From NCBI GenBank assembly GCA_937880065.1, contig CALFMA010000596.1, positions 1-8,080 on the forward strand: a stretch of DNA of 8,080 nt. Reading direction: 5' to 3'. Within the stretch, counting starts at the first letter, position 1, and every line of letters starts with the position of its first letter. The stretch comes from an uncultured Ruminococcus sp. (GTDB lineage: Bacteria > Bacillota_A > Clostridia > Oscillospirales > Ruminococcaceae). Of the stretch, positions 1 through 6,696 are shown one piece after another. The translations under genes and the position numbers were made by a program. The notes beneath the pieces are model-generated. The model made no database searches. It was not told the DNA's origin and was given only the letters and a program-made list of their open reading frames with translations.

Positions 1-2
1 CG

Positions 3-410
3 GACGAAGCATATCTCAACCACGCAAAGGCCATTGCAGACATGTTCATCGCAAGAACAAGCACCGAAGATGCTATCCCTTACTGGGATTTCGACGCACC
101 TGCTGGTGAGGATACTCCTCGCGATGCATCTGCCGCTGCCGTTGCCGCATGCGGACTCATCGAACTCAGCACATTCGTTGAAGACGGAGAACGCTATTTC
201 GCACATGCTGAGAAGATTCTCAAGAGCCTCTCAAGCGAAGCTTACCTCGCTGCAGAGGGTGAAAATCAGGGATTCGTCCTGATGCACTCTACCGGATCTC
301 TCGCACACGGTTCAGAAATAGATGTACCTCTGAACTACGCTGATTACTACTATCTTGAGGGTCTTCAGAGATACATGAATGTAAAAGGTATAGAATATAA
401 GAATCTCTAA
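3..410 (+). CDS. Unsaturated glucuronyl hydrolase, GH88 family (C-terminal part)
   Basis: The reading frame is open from the window edge, so the N-terminal part is missing; 135 residues remain. The motif PYWDFDAP (window residues ~27-34) followed by PRDASAAAVAACGLIEL is characteristic of the (alpha/alpha)6 barrel of GH88, as are the late helices ending in NYADYYYLEGLQRY. By family knowledge these enzymes remove the 4,5-unsaturated uronic acid that polysaccharide lyases leave on glycosaminoglycan oligosaccharides. The gene stops six bases before a heparinase start, and GH88 next to heparinase is a known arrangement in Bacteroides heparin/heparan loci. GC content and codon choice are higher and different from the genes after ~680. 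I am sure of the family; assignment of this stretch to a Bacteroidales donor is inference. Confidence 0.88.
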   Translation, partial: DEAYLNHAKAIADMFIARTSTEDAIPYWDFDAPAGEDTPRDASAAAVAACGLIELSTFVEDGERYFAHAEKILKSLSSEAYLAAEGENQGFVLMHSTGSLAHGSEIDVPLNYADYYYLEGLQRYMNVKGIEYKNL

Positions 411-416
411 TATCAT

Positions 417-1385
417 ATGAAGAGAACGCTTTCAATCATAGCGGCCATGTTTGTGGTCGCTATGGCTTATTCTCAGACACCGGAACTTCGTCCTGAGGTA
501 TTTGACCTCATAGACCTGGACAGAAGCGGAATGGAAAATGTCAAGGCCCTGCATCAGAACGGACAGGACGCTGAAGCCGCATCTGCACTTCTGGACTATT
601 ACAGAGGTCGCAAAGGCATCGTGACAGCCACCATACGGGATCTGAGCAAAGTTAAGATCAGTCCTGAAGAGAAGAAAGAGATTCAGGCGGAAATGATTGA
701 AGAAGCAACTGCAGCAGCCGGTGATGCCAACAGCGAAGTAGAAACTCAGAGTGAGTTCCAGGAAGAGGAATATGATAATCTTTCCTTCCTTGATGATTTC
801 GATGAGGACACCGCAAAGGTGCTTGCTGATCTTGATGATTCTGAGTTCGACGGTGAGACAGAGGAATTTTCAACAAGGCTTATCGGCAGACACAATGTTC
901 TCAATATTGTTGGTGCAATTGCAATCAGCCATAAGATGGGTATTCAGCTTAAAGACCTTCGCGGTCAGGTAAGAAAGCTTGAAGGTGTGCCTCACAGACT
1001 TCAGCTTTCCGATAAGGGCAATGTCACAATAATTGACGATGCTTACAACTCAAATCCCAGCGGATGCCGTGCGGCACTTGCTGTTCTTGGATTATTCGAT
1101 GCCTGCCGAATTCTCGTAACTCCAGGTATGGTTGAACTTGGTGCAAAGCAGGAGGAATTGAACTACGAATTCGGACAGGAGGCTTCAAAAGCCTGCGACT
1201 ATATCGTTCTCGTAGGCAAAAAGCAGACAGAGCCAATTTACAACGGCATTAAGGACAGCGGCTATGATATGTCAAAGGTTTATGTAGCCGACTCCCTCAA
1301 TGACGCACTTGCAAAAGTAAACGCATACACTACAGACAAGAAAAAAATCGTTCTTCTTGAAAACGACTTGCCTGATAACTATTGA
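417..1385 (+). CDS. murF: Chimeric frame: heparinase II/III N-terminus joined to MurF C-terminal domain
   Basis: This 322-residue frame reads through two unrelated proteins. Residues 1-20 are a signal peptide (MKRTLSIIAAMFVVAMAYSQ). Residues 21-87 (PELRPEVFDLIDLD, VKALHQNGQDAEAASALLDYYRGRKG) match the N-terminal region of Bacteroidales heparinase II/III lyases, which are usually well over 600 residues. From about residue 145 the protein is MurF: STRLIGRHNVLNIVGAIAI (152-170), EGVPHRLQ (189-196), the MurF signature IIDDAYNSNPSGCRAAL (205-221), and TPGMVELG (235-242). MurF adds D-Ala-D-Ala to the UDP-MurNAc-tripeptide in the cytoplasm. The MurF N-terminal domain and the ATP-binding GTNGKT loop are absent, as is the whole lyase catalytic domain, so the product cannot be either enzyme. 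An exported N-terminus on a cytoplasmic ligase also makes no sense. Residues ~88-144 are acidic and unassigned. ddl follows 32 bases downstream, as expected for true murF. I judge the fusion an assembly artefact. Confidence 0.85.
   Translation: MKRTLSIIAAMFVVAMAYSQTPELRPEVFDLIDLDRSGMENVKALHQNGQDAEAASALLDYYRGRKGIVTATIRDLSKVKISPEEKKEIQAEMIEEATAAAGDANSEVETQSEFQEEEYDNLSFLDDFDEDTAKVLADLDDSEFDGETEEFSTRLIGRHNVLNIVGAIAISHKMGIQLKDLRGQVRKLEGVPHRLQLSDKGNVTIIDDAYNSNPSGCRAALAVLGLFDACRILVTPGMVELGAKQEELNYEFGQEASKACDYIVLVGKKQTEPIYNGIKDSGYDMSKVYVADSLNDALAKVNAYTTDKKKIVLLENDLPDNY
666..690. other. Probable assembly misjoin between a Bacteroidales and a Clostridia sequence
   Basis: Heparinase similarity fades after ISPEEKK (codons up to 677), and everything recognisable downstream of ~868 is MurF. 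The purine-rich run GAAGAGAAGAAAGAG at 666-680 is the kind of low-complexity sequence where short shared words can mislead an assembler. Upstream genes have no Shine-Dalgarno sequence and higher GC; downstream genes have AAGGAGG-type sites and lower GC. The exact breakpoint is uncertain and could lie anywhere between ~670 and ~860. Confidence 0.65.
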
Positions 1386-1400
1386 TAAAATCCAAAAGAA

Positions 1401-1411
1401 AAAAGGAGATA
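1401..1411 (+). promoter_or_regulatory. Ribosome binding site of ddl
   Basis: AAAAGGAGATA lies seven bases before the ATG at 1418 and decides that start. A TTG in the same frame at 1382 overlaps the murF stop codon, would add a lysine-rich 12-residue tail before the conserved first strand, and has no such site. Confidence 0.8.
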
Positions 1412-1417
1412 ACACAT

Positions 1418-2605
1418 ATGAAAATTAATCTTGCAGTCCTTTTCGGAGGCAGAAGCGTAGAACACGAGGTATCCGTAATTTCCGCAGTTCAGGCTATGGC
1501 AAGTATGAACAAGGAAAAGTATAACATCGTTCCCGTTTATATGACAAAAAAGAGCGAATTCTACACAGGCGAAAAGCTTATGGACATCAATAACTATAAG
1601 GATATTCCTGCACTTTTAAAGGAATGTACAGAGTGTGTATTCGTCCGCAGCGAGGGAAAAGTTCAGCTTATCCGCCAGAAGATGAAGAAATTCGGTTCAA
1701 ATTTAATTTCAGATATTGACATTGCATTCCCCATTGTACACGGTACAAACGTGGAGGATGGTGCATTGCAGGGCTATTTGCAGACTCTCGACCTGCCATA
1801 TGTAGGCTGTGACGTTCTTGCGTCAGCAGTTGGTATGGATAAGTATGTTATGAAAATTTTACTCAAAGAGGCAGGATTCCCTGTTCTTGACTGCTGTCGA
1901 TTTGCTGCATTTGACCTTGACCGCATTGAAGAATGTGCAGACGAGGTTGAAAAGAAGTTCGGCTACCCTGTAATCGTAAAGCCTATCAACCTCGGTTCAA
2001 GCGTTGGAATTTCAAAGGCTAAGGACAGAAGCGGACTTATTAAGTCTATGGAGGACGCTTTTGCATTCTCCGACAGAATACTTGTTGAGCCAGCTGTTGT
2101 TCAGCTTAAAGAAATCAACTGCTCCGTTCTCGGTGACAGCGAATCCGCAGAGGCTTCCGTTTGTGAAGAACCTGTTCAGGCAAGTGATGAGGATATCCTC
2201 AGCTTTGAGCAGAAATACGTAGGCGGCGGTAAATCAGGCGGAAGTAAGGGTATGGCATCGCTGAAAAGAAAGATTCCTGCTGATATTTCTCCCGAACAGG
2301 AGGAAACAATCCGCACACTTGCAGTTGACGCTTTCCGCAGCCTTGGCTGTAACGGCGTTACACGTATCGACTTTATGATTGATATGGCAACAGATAAGAT
2401 ATATATCAACGAAATCAACACAATCCCAGGTTCACTTGCATTCTATCTCTGGGAGCCAAAGGGTGTTAAATATCCCGAACTTCTTGAAAGAATGATTCAG
2501 CTTGCATTAAAGCGTCACAGACAGGCAGAGAAGATAAATTATACATTCGACAGCAACATTCTCTCAATGGGCGGCAGCTTTGGTGCAAAGGGAAGCAAAT
2601 GCTGA
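1418..2605 (+). CDS. ddl: D-alanine--D-alanine ligase
   Basis: The 395-residue product is an ATP-grasp ligase that joins two D-alanines in the cytoplasm for peptidoglycan. Motifs in order: GGRSVEHEVS (10-19), HGTNVEDGALQG (108-119), the ATP-grasp lysine/glycine loop VKPINLGSSVGISK (187-200), EINCSVLG (232-239), omega loop with the Lys-Tyr pair K266-Y267, RIDFM (316-320) and the metal/substrate motif NEINTIPG (331-338). The Lys-Tyr pair is the arrangement of D-Ala-D-Ala ligases, not of VanA-type D-Ala-D-Lac ligases. The omega loop is glycine-rich (YVGGGKSGGSKG) and there is a ~25-residue tail after the usual end, so the protein is somewhat longer than the common 300-370. It sits directly behind the MurF C-terminus, whose substrate it makes, and is probably co-transcribed with it. 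Confidence 0.95.
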   Translation: MKINLAVLFGGRSVEHEVSVISAVQAMASMNKEKYNIVPVYMTKKSEFYTGEKLMDINNYKDIPALLKECTECVFVRSEGKVQLIRQKMKKFGSNLISDIDIAFPIVHGTNVEDGALQGYLQTLDLPYVGCDVLASAVGMDKYVMKILLKEAGFPVLDCCRFAAFDLDRIEECADEVEKKFGYPVIVKPINLGSSVGISKAKDRSGLIKSMEDAFAFSDRILVEPAVVQLKEINCSVLGDSESAEASVCEEPVQASDEDILSFEQKYVGGGKSGGSKGMASLKRKIPADISPEQEETIRTLAVDAFRSLGCNGVTRIDFMIDMATDKIYINEINTIPGSLAFYLWEPKGVKYPELLERMIQLALKRHRQAEKINYTFDSNILSMGGSFGAKGSKC

Positions 2606-2610
2606 TTATC

Positions 2611-2664
2611 TAATTAAGAATTTTATATTGCAATTCTGCATTCTTAATTCATAATTCTTAATTA
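2611..2664. repeat. AT-rich inverted repeat (TTAAGAATT family), copy A
   Basis: TAATTAAGAATT at 2611-2622 is a perfect 12-base inverted match of AATTCTTAATTA at 2653-2664, with 30 bases between. ATTCTTAATT is also repeated directly at 2640-2649 and 2654-2663. The 16-mer TTCTTAATTCATAATT at 2641-2656 recurs exactly at 3649-3664. It fills the gap between ddl and the membrane protein gene. A weak promoter-like pair, TTGCAA at 2628 and CATAAT at 2650 with 16 bases between, lies inside it. Confidence 0.7.
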
Positions 2665-2683
2665 TATGATAAAAGGGGTTAAA

Positions 2684-3595
2684 ATGGATAATGAAAGAGA
2701 TTACAGAGCCGAATATGAGGCTTTGCTGAAACAATATGAGGAAGATAAAAAGCACGAGGAAGAAACAGGGGAATGGGCTAAAGAGTATGAAGCCTTTAGA
2801 AAAAAACGAGAAAAACGTGATAAAATCATTGCACTTATTACTCTGATTCCGATTTTGGTAATGATAGTCTTGTTCCTTTGCAGAAAAATTACTTTCGGAG
2901 CAGAAACTATATTTGCAATGGGTGCAATTTTATTCGGATTAAGCTTTTGTGCTGTAAACATAGATAAGGATCCGCTTTATGCTCTTATAGGATACATTAG
3001 TTTTATGGTTTCTTCTATTCCTATTATGTTCGGCAATCCGCTTCCGATTTGTATCGACCTTTTCCTGATACTCCTGCTTTATCTTATATTGGAATTTATC
3101 AGAAATACAAATACGTTGATACAATTGCTTCGTAAGATGAAGCCGCTGAAACAAGCCTGTACAGAAAAAGTAACGGCAATATGTGTTAAGCCGAATGAAA
3201 GAGATAGGTGTGATTTAATAAAAGAAAATATTAACGTAATTCCACGGCGTGTTCACGCACAAAAACGCAGAATATACGAATTTGGTCTGAAACAAAACTA
3301 TAGGCAAAAAAAAGGAAATATGCTGTTTTGTCCGGTATACGAACTTGATTATTACGGTACTAAACATATCCTGTATGATAATTACTACAGCATAACCCCT
3401 ATCATGGAGGGGGAAAGTCGTGAAATCCTTATAAATCCCAAAAATCCTGAGGAATTTTACGATATAGAACGATATAAAAGTGATGCATGGCAGATTCTTA
3501 ATACAATTCCTATTTTTTCGCTTATAGCAGTAATGACTTTTTTTATAATTAGTATTGTTTTGTTTAGCGATTCTTTTTATGGAAATCTTGGTTAA
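2684..3595 (+). CDS. Five-helix membrane protein with a DUF3592-like region, function unknown
   Basis: I do not recognise this gene as a named protein. The 303-residue product begins with a charged, coiled-coil-like stretch (residues 1-47, rich in Glu, Lys and Tyr), then four hydrophobic segments (about 48-66, 73-92, 98-117, 120-139), a soluble domain of ~130 residues, and a fifth hydrophobic segment (about 274-295). The soluble part contains CPVYELDYYG (216-225) and REILINPKNPEEFYD (246-260), which resembles the DUF3592 pattern of a beta-strand 'P-v-y-e-Y' followed by 'v-y-N-P-k-n-P'. That family link is inference from pattern, and no reaction is known. ATG 2684 is chosen because AAAAGGGG (2671-2678) lies at normal distance; an in-frame ATG at 2666 has no such site. 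The gene is AT-richer than its neighbours and is bordered on both sides by copies of the AT-rich repeat. Confidence 0.7.
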   Translation: MDNERDYRAEYEALLKQYEEDKKHEEETGEWAKEYEAFRKKREKRDKIIALITLIPILVMIVLFLCRKITFGAETIFAMGAILFGLSFCAVNIDKDPLYALIGYISFMVSSIPIMFGNPLPICIDLFLILLLYLILEFIRNTNTLIQLLRKMKPLKQACTEKVTAICVKPNERDRCDLIKENINVIPRRVHAQKRRIYEFGLKQNYRQKKGNMLFCPVYELDYYGTKHILYDNYYSITPIMEGESREILINPKNPEEFYDIERYKSDAWQILNTIPIFSLIAVMTFFIISIVLFSDSFYGNLG

Positions 3596-3614
3596 TGCCA
3601 AAACGCACATTAAC
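3591..3614. other. Hairpin overlapping the stop codon of the membrane protein gene
   Basis: GTTAATG (3591-3597) pairs perfectly with CATTAAC (3608-3614) across a 10-base loop. The stop codon TAA (3593-3595) is in the left arm. There is no following T-run, so it is not a standard intrinsic terminator. Confidence 0.35.
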
Positions 3615-3642
3615 GTAACAAATTAGGGATTAAGGCGACAAC

Positions 3643-3672
3643 TCTTAATTCTTAATTCATAATTTATAATTA
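3643..3672. repeat. AT-rich repeat (TTAAGAATT family), copy B
   Basis: The stretch CTTAATTCTTAATTCATAAT and the following ATTTATAATTA share the exact 16-mer TTCTTAATTCATAATT (3649-3664) with copy A, in the same orientation. It lies just before the ribosome binding site of the acetyltransferase gene. Confidence 0.6.
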
Positions 3673-3691
3673 AAAACAAGGAGGGTTTAAA

Positions 3692-4261
3692 ATGACTGAA
3701 AAGGAAAAACAACAAGCAGGTGAGCTTTACTTCGGAAACGATAAGGAGCTTATGAAAGATAGGGCAAATGCAAAAAAGCTCTGTATGGAGTACAATGCTA
3801 TCACCTATAACGACTATCAGAAAAGAGAACGCTTACTCGACAGACTTCTTGCACTAAAAGGCGAAAATACGTGGATTGAACCAAATTTCTTCTGCGATTA
3901 CGGCTATAACATTGTAATCGGGGATAATTTCTACGCTAACCACAACCTCGTTATTCTCGACTGTGCAGACGTTATTTTCGGCGATAATGTATTCATTGGC
4001 CCCAACTGCGGTTTTTATGCGGCAGAACATCCTATTGACGCTGAACAGCGTAACAGCGGACTTGAATATTCAAAGCCTATCAAGGTAGGCAGCAATGTAT
4101 GGTTTGGCGGTAATGTCTGCGTTATGCCAGGGGTTACAATCGGCGATAATACTGTTATCGGCGGCGGTTCAGTCGGTGTTGACCATATTCCCTCGGGAGT
4201 GGTTGCGGCAGGTAATCCCTGCAAGGTAATCCGCCCCATAACCGAAAAGGATAAAATGTAA
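3692..4261 (+). CDS. Sugar O-acetyltransferase, LacA/Maa type
   Basis: The 189-residue product matches the size and order of galactoside/maltose O-acetyltransferases, which move acetyl from acetyl-CoA to a sugar hydroxyl in the cytoplasm. A short N-terminal helical Maa domain (about 1-55, with D17 in YFGNDKEL) is followed by a left-handed beta helix of hexapeptide repeats (about 60-175: IVIGDN, VIFGDN, VFIGPN, VWFGGN, VTIGDN, TVIGGG). The catalytic histidine is expected at H113 in AAEHPID, and N83 in YANHN corresponds to the substrate-binding asparagine. The ending VAAGNPCKVIRPI is typical of the family. The start is fixed by AAGGAGG at 3678-3684. Its real acceptor sugar is unknown; annotators often call such proteins maltose acetyltransferase without proof. 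It appears to be a single-gene unit between repeat-bearing gaps. Confidence 0.92.
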   Translation: MTEKEKQQAGELYFGNDKELMKDRANAKKLCMEYNAITYNDYQKRERLLDRLLALKGENTWIEPNFFCDYGYNIVIGDNFYANHNLVILDCADVIFGDNVFIGPNCGFYAAEHPIDAEQRNSGLEYSKPIKVGSNVWFGGNVCVMPGVTIGDNTVIGGGSVGVDHIPSGVVAAGNPCKVIRPITEKDKM

Positions 4262-4267
4262 TCCGAT

Positions 4268-4289
4268 TTGTAGGCATTGCCCCCTACAA
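4268..4289. repeat. Small intergenic palindrome, GTAGG...CCTAC family
   Basis: TTGTAGG (4268-4274) pairs with CCTACAA (4283-4289) across the loop CATTGCCC. The stem sequence resembles the larger hairpin at 6697-6736. Both sites lie near an identical 13-mer, GCGATGATGATAT (4305-4317 and 6684-6696). No T-run follows, so terminator function is not supported. Confidence 0.55.
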
Positions 4290-4351
4290 TATATCACATC
4301 AATGGCGATGATGATATTTATTTACTACTTTAGCAATGGATGGTATGAGAT

Positions 4352-5191
4352 ATGTTTGAAATTCTCGAAAAGAAAAAACTTAATCCCTTTGTCACTATGA
4401 TGAAGATAAATGCTCCAAGAGTTGCCAAAAAGGCAGAGCCTGGGCAGTTCATAATTCTCCGCACAGACAGCGAGGGCGAGCGAATTCCCCTTACTATTGC
4501 GGATTATGACCGTGAAAAGGGTACGGTGTCTATTATATTCCAGATTGTAGGAGCTACTACGGAAAAACTCAATCATATGAACGTGGGGGATTTCCTCAGC
4601 GATTTCACAGGCCCTCTCGGTAAAGCTACCGAAACAGCAGGCTTGAAAAAAGTTGCTGTGGTAGGCGGCGGAGTAGGCTGTGCAATTGCCTATCCCGTGG
4701 CAAAAAAACTCCACGAAATGGGAGTTGAGGTTCACGCTGTAGTTGGTTTCAGAAATAAGGAGCTTTTAATCCTTGAAGATGAATTCAAGGCAGCTTCTTC
4801 CAAGCTTGTGATTATGTCAGATGACGGCTCTGTGGGCGAAAAGGGACTTGTTACCGATGCCCTCAGAAATCTTATTGAAAGCGGCGAAAAGTATGACAGA
4901 GTTATAACTATAGGCCCTATCATTATGATGAAATTCGTCTGTCAGCTTACAAAGGAGTATAATATTCCAACCGTTGCGTCAATGAATCCCGTTATGATTG
5001 ACGGTACAGGTATGTGCGGCGGCTGTCGTCTTACAGTTGGCGGAGAAACAAAATTCGCCTGTGTTGACGGCCCTGAATTTGACGGTCATCTCATAGATTT
5101 TGACGAAGCCATTGCAAGAAGTTCAGGCTATAAATCCTTTGAGCGTAAGGCTCACGAGGATACCTGCAATCTTTTCAAGGGGGTAGAATGA
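4352..5191 (+). CDS. nfnA: NADH-dependent ferredoxin:NADP+ oxidoreductase, small subunit NfnA
   Basis: The 279-residue product has the ferredoxin-reductase fold with a C-terminal iron-sulphur site. Residues 1-95 are the FAD-binding barrel (PGQFIILR 30-37, RIPLTIAD 44-51), residues 100-215 the NAD(P)(H) domain (VAVVGGGVGCAIAYPVAKK 101-119), and 217-237 a [2Fe-2S] motif with D217, C222, C225 and C237. That Asp-plus-three-Cys set matches NfnA and differs from the four cysteines of the dihydroorotate dehydrogenase electron-transfer subunit PyrK, the other likely label. With NfnB it forms the cytoplasmic flavin-based bifurcating enzyme that couples NADH, NADPH and ferredoxin pools. nfnB starts one base after its stop. 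The ribosome binding site is weak (ATGGATGG near 4336-4343), so a poorly conserved start is possible, though MFEILEKK is the usual NfnA beginning. Confidence 0.92.
   Translation: MFEILEKKKLNPFVTMMKINAPRVAKKAEPGQFIILRTDSEGERIPLTIADYDREKGTVSIIFQIVGATTEKLNHMNVGDFLSDFTGPLGKATETAGLKKVAVVGGGVGCAIAYPVAKKLHEMGVEVHAVVGFRNKELLILEDEFKAASSKLVIMSDDGSVGEKGLVTDALRNLIESGEKYDRVITIGPIIMMKFVCQLTKEYNIPTVASMNPVMIDGTGMCGGCRLTVGGETKFACVDGPEFDGHLIDFDEAIARSSGYKSFERKAHEDTCNLFKGVE
5178..5183 (+). promoter_or_regulatory. Ribosome binding site of nfnB inside the end of nfnA
   Basis: AGGGGG-like sequence (AAGGGGG at 5177-5183) lies within the last codons of nfnA, nine bases before the nfnB ATG at 5193. It supports translational coupling of the two subunits and favours 5193 over the in-frame ATG at 5202. 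Confidence 0.6.
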
Positions 5192-5192
5192 T

Positions 5193-6581
5193 ATGCCGAA
5201 TATGTCTTTACAAAAAAATAAAATGCCCGAACAAGCCCCTGATGTGAGAAACAAGAATTTCGACGAGGTTGCTTTAGGATATACCGAGGAGCAGGCTATT
5301 GACGAGGCTAAAAGATGCCTCAACTGCAAGAATAAGCCCTGCGTGACAGGCTGTCCCGTACAGATTGACATTCCTGCATTTATTGCGGAAGTAGCAGAGG
5401 GAAGATTTGAGGAGGCGTATAAAATTATTGCCAAGTCAAGTTCACTTCCTGCTGTATGCGGCAGAGTATGCCCACAGGAAACACAATGCGAAAGCAAGTG
5501 CGTAAGAGGAATTAAGGGCGAACCTGTGGCTATCGGACGACTTGAAAGATATGTTGCCGACAGACATAATGCCCTTGCTGATAAAGAAATTGAAAAGCCT
5601 GTGCCTAATGGTCATAAGGCAGCGATTATCGGCTCAGGTCCGTCAAGTCTTGCCTGTGCAGGAGATTTGGCAAAAATGGGATATGACGTAACAATTTTCG
5701 AGGCTCTGCACGTTGCAGGGGGAGTTCTTTCTTATGGTATCCCTGAATTCAGACTTCCCAAATCCATTGTACAGCAGGAAATCGAGGGATTAAAGGCTCT
5801 CGGCGTTAAAATTGAAACAAATACCGTTGTGGGAAAAACTGTTTCAATTGATGAGCTGATTGACGAGGAGGGCTTTGAAACTGTGTTTATCGGCACAGGT
5901 GCAGGACTTCCACGATTTATGAATATCAAGGGAGAAAATCTCAACGGAGTTTATTCCGCAAATGAATTTCTCACAAGAATTAATCTTATGAAAGCATACA
6001 AGCCTGATTCCGCAACTCCCATAAATGCAGGAGAAAAGGCTGTAGTAGTAGGCGGCGGAAATGTTGCTATGGATGCCGCAAGATGTGCAAAGCGACTTGG
6101 TGCAGATGTTACAATTGTGTACAGACGTACAGAAAAGGAACTTCCTGCCCGTGCAGAGGAACTTGAACACGCTAAGGAGGAGGGCATAAAATTTGCATTT
6201 CTCACAAATCCCGTGGAGATTACTTCAACGGAAAACGGCTGGGCAAAGAGTATAATCTGCGAAAAAATGAAGCTTACCGAGCCTGACGAGAGGGGCAGAG
6301 CAAAGACTGTTCCCATTGAGGGCGAGTTTACGGAAATTGAGGCTGATTGCGTTATTATGTCAATCGGAACTTCGCCAAATCCCCTTATAAGAACGACTAC
6401 AAAGGGACTTGATACACAGAAGTGGGGCGGAATTATCGCTGATGAGGACGGACTTACTTCCCGTGAGGGCGTGTATGCAGGCGGCGATGCCGTAACAGGT
6501 GCGGCTACGGTTATACTTGCTATGGGTGCAGGAAAAAAAGCAGCTGCGGCTATGGACGAATATATGAAAAATAATGCGTAA
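5193..6581 (+). CDS. nfnB: NADH-dependent ferredoxin:NADP+ oxidoreductase, large subunit NfnB
   Basis: The 462-residue product belongs to the glutamate synthase small-subunit-like flavoprotein family. Residues 40-105 hold two cysteine groups for two [4Fe-4S] clusters (C42, C45, C50, C54 and C89, C93, C99, C103). Residues 143-157 are the FAD-binding IIGSGPSSLACAG, 284-297 the NADPH-binding VVVGGGNVAMDAAR, and 428-445 the second FAD contact YAGGDAVTGAATVILAMG. In the Nfn complex this subunit carries the bifurcating FAD and the NADPH and ferredoxin sites. Databases often label such proteins 'glutamate synthase (NADPH), homotetrameric'. That label is unlikely here because no glutamate synthase large subunit is present and nfnA is directly upstream. 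It ends at a terminator (6648-6681) and converges on a ferredoxin gene. Confidence 0.93.
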   Translation: MPNMSLQKNKMPEQAPDVRNKNFDEVALGYTEEQAIDEAKRCLNCKNKPCVTGCPVQIDIPAFIAEVAEGRFEEAYKIIAKSSSLPAVCGRVCPQETQCESKCVRGIKGEPVAIGRLERYVADRHNALADKEIEKPVPNGHKAAIIGSGPSSLACAGDLAKMGYDVTIFEALHVAGGVLSYGIPEFRLPKSIVQQEIEGLKALGVKIETNTVVGKTVSIDELIDEEGFETVFIGTGAGLPRFMNIKGENLNGVYSANEFLTRINLMKAYKPDSATPINAGEKAVVVGGGNVAMDAARCAKRLGADVTIVYRRTEKELPARAEELEHAKEEGIKFAFLTNPVEITSTENGWAKSIICEKMKLTEPDERGRAKTVPIEGEFTEIEADCVIMSIGTSPNPLIRTTTKGLDTQKWGGIIADEDGLTSREGVYAGGDAVTGAATVILAMGAGKKAAAAMDEYMKNNA

Positions 6582-6615
6582 TTATTTGTTAAGCTATAAG
6601 CTGTTAGCCATTAGC

Positions 6616-6647
6616 AATTAAGAATTCAGAATTAAGAATTAAGAATT
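6616..6647. repeat. AT-rich repeat (TTAAGAATT family), copy C
   Basis: AATTAAGAATT at 6616-6626 is followed by GAATTAAGAATTAAGAATT at 6629-6647, a tandem of the word TTAAGAA. It has the same word as the left arm of copy A and is the reverse complement of copy B. It lies between the nfnB stop codon and its terminator. Confidence 0.6.
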
Positions 6648-6681
6648 ATGGACGGTGGGATTTTTCTGCCGTCCATTTTTT
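6648..6681 (+). terminator. Intrinsic terminator of nfnAB
   Basis: ATGGACGG (6648-6655) pairs with CCGTCCAT (6669-6676) across a 13-base loop. The T-run 6676-6681 follows at once on the plus strand, the classical rho-independent form. Confidence 0.85.
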
Positions 6682-6696
6682 GTGCGATGATGATAT

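Noticed and set aside
417..1385. A novel bifunctional heparinase-MurF enzyme
   Set aside because: Both catalytic cores are missing, the compartments conflict, and the flanking genes belong to different lineages; a misjoin explains it more simply.
3665..3670. TATAAT as -10 box of the acetyltransferase gene
   Set aside because: Transcription would start at or inside the ribosome binding site at 3678-3684, and no good -35 box lies at the right distance.
4352..5191. Dihydroorotate dehydrogenase electron-transfer subunit (PyrK)
   Set aside because: There is no pyrD or other pyrimidine gene nearby, and the iron-sulphur motif and partner gene fit NfnA.
5193..6581. Glutamate synthase small subunit (GltD)
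   Set aside because: The family is shared, but nfnA is directly upstream with the Asp/Cys3 [2Fe-2S] motif and no large glutamate synthase subunit is present.
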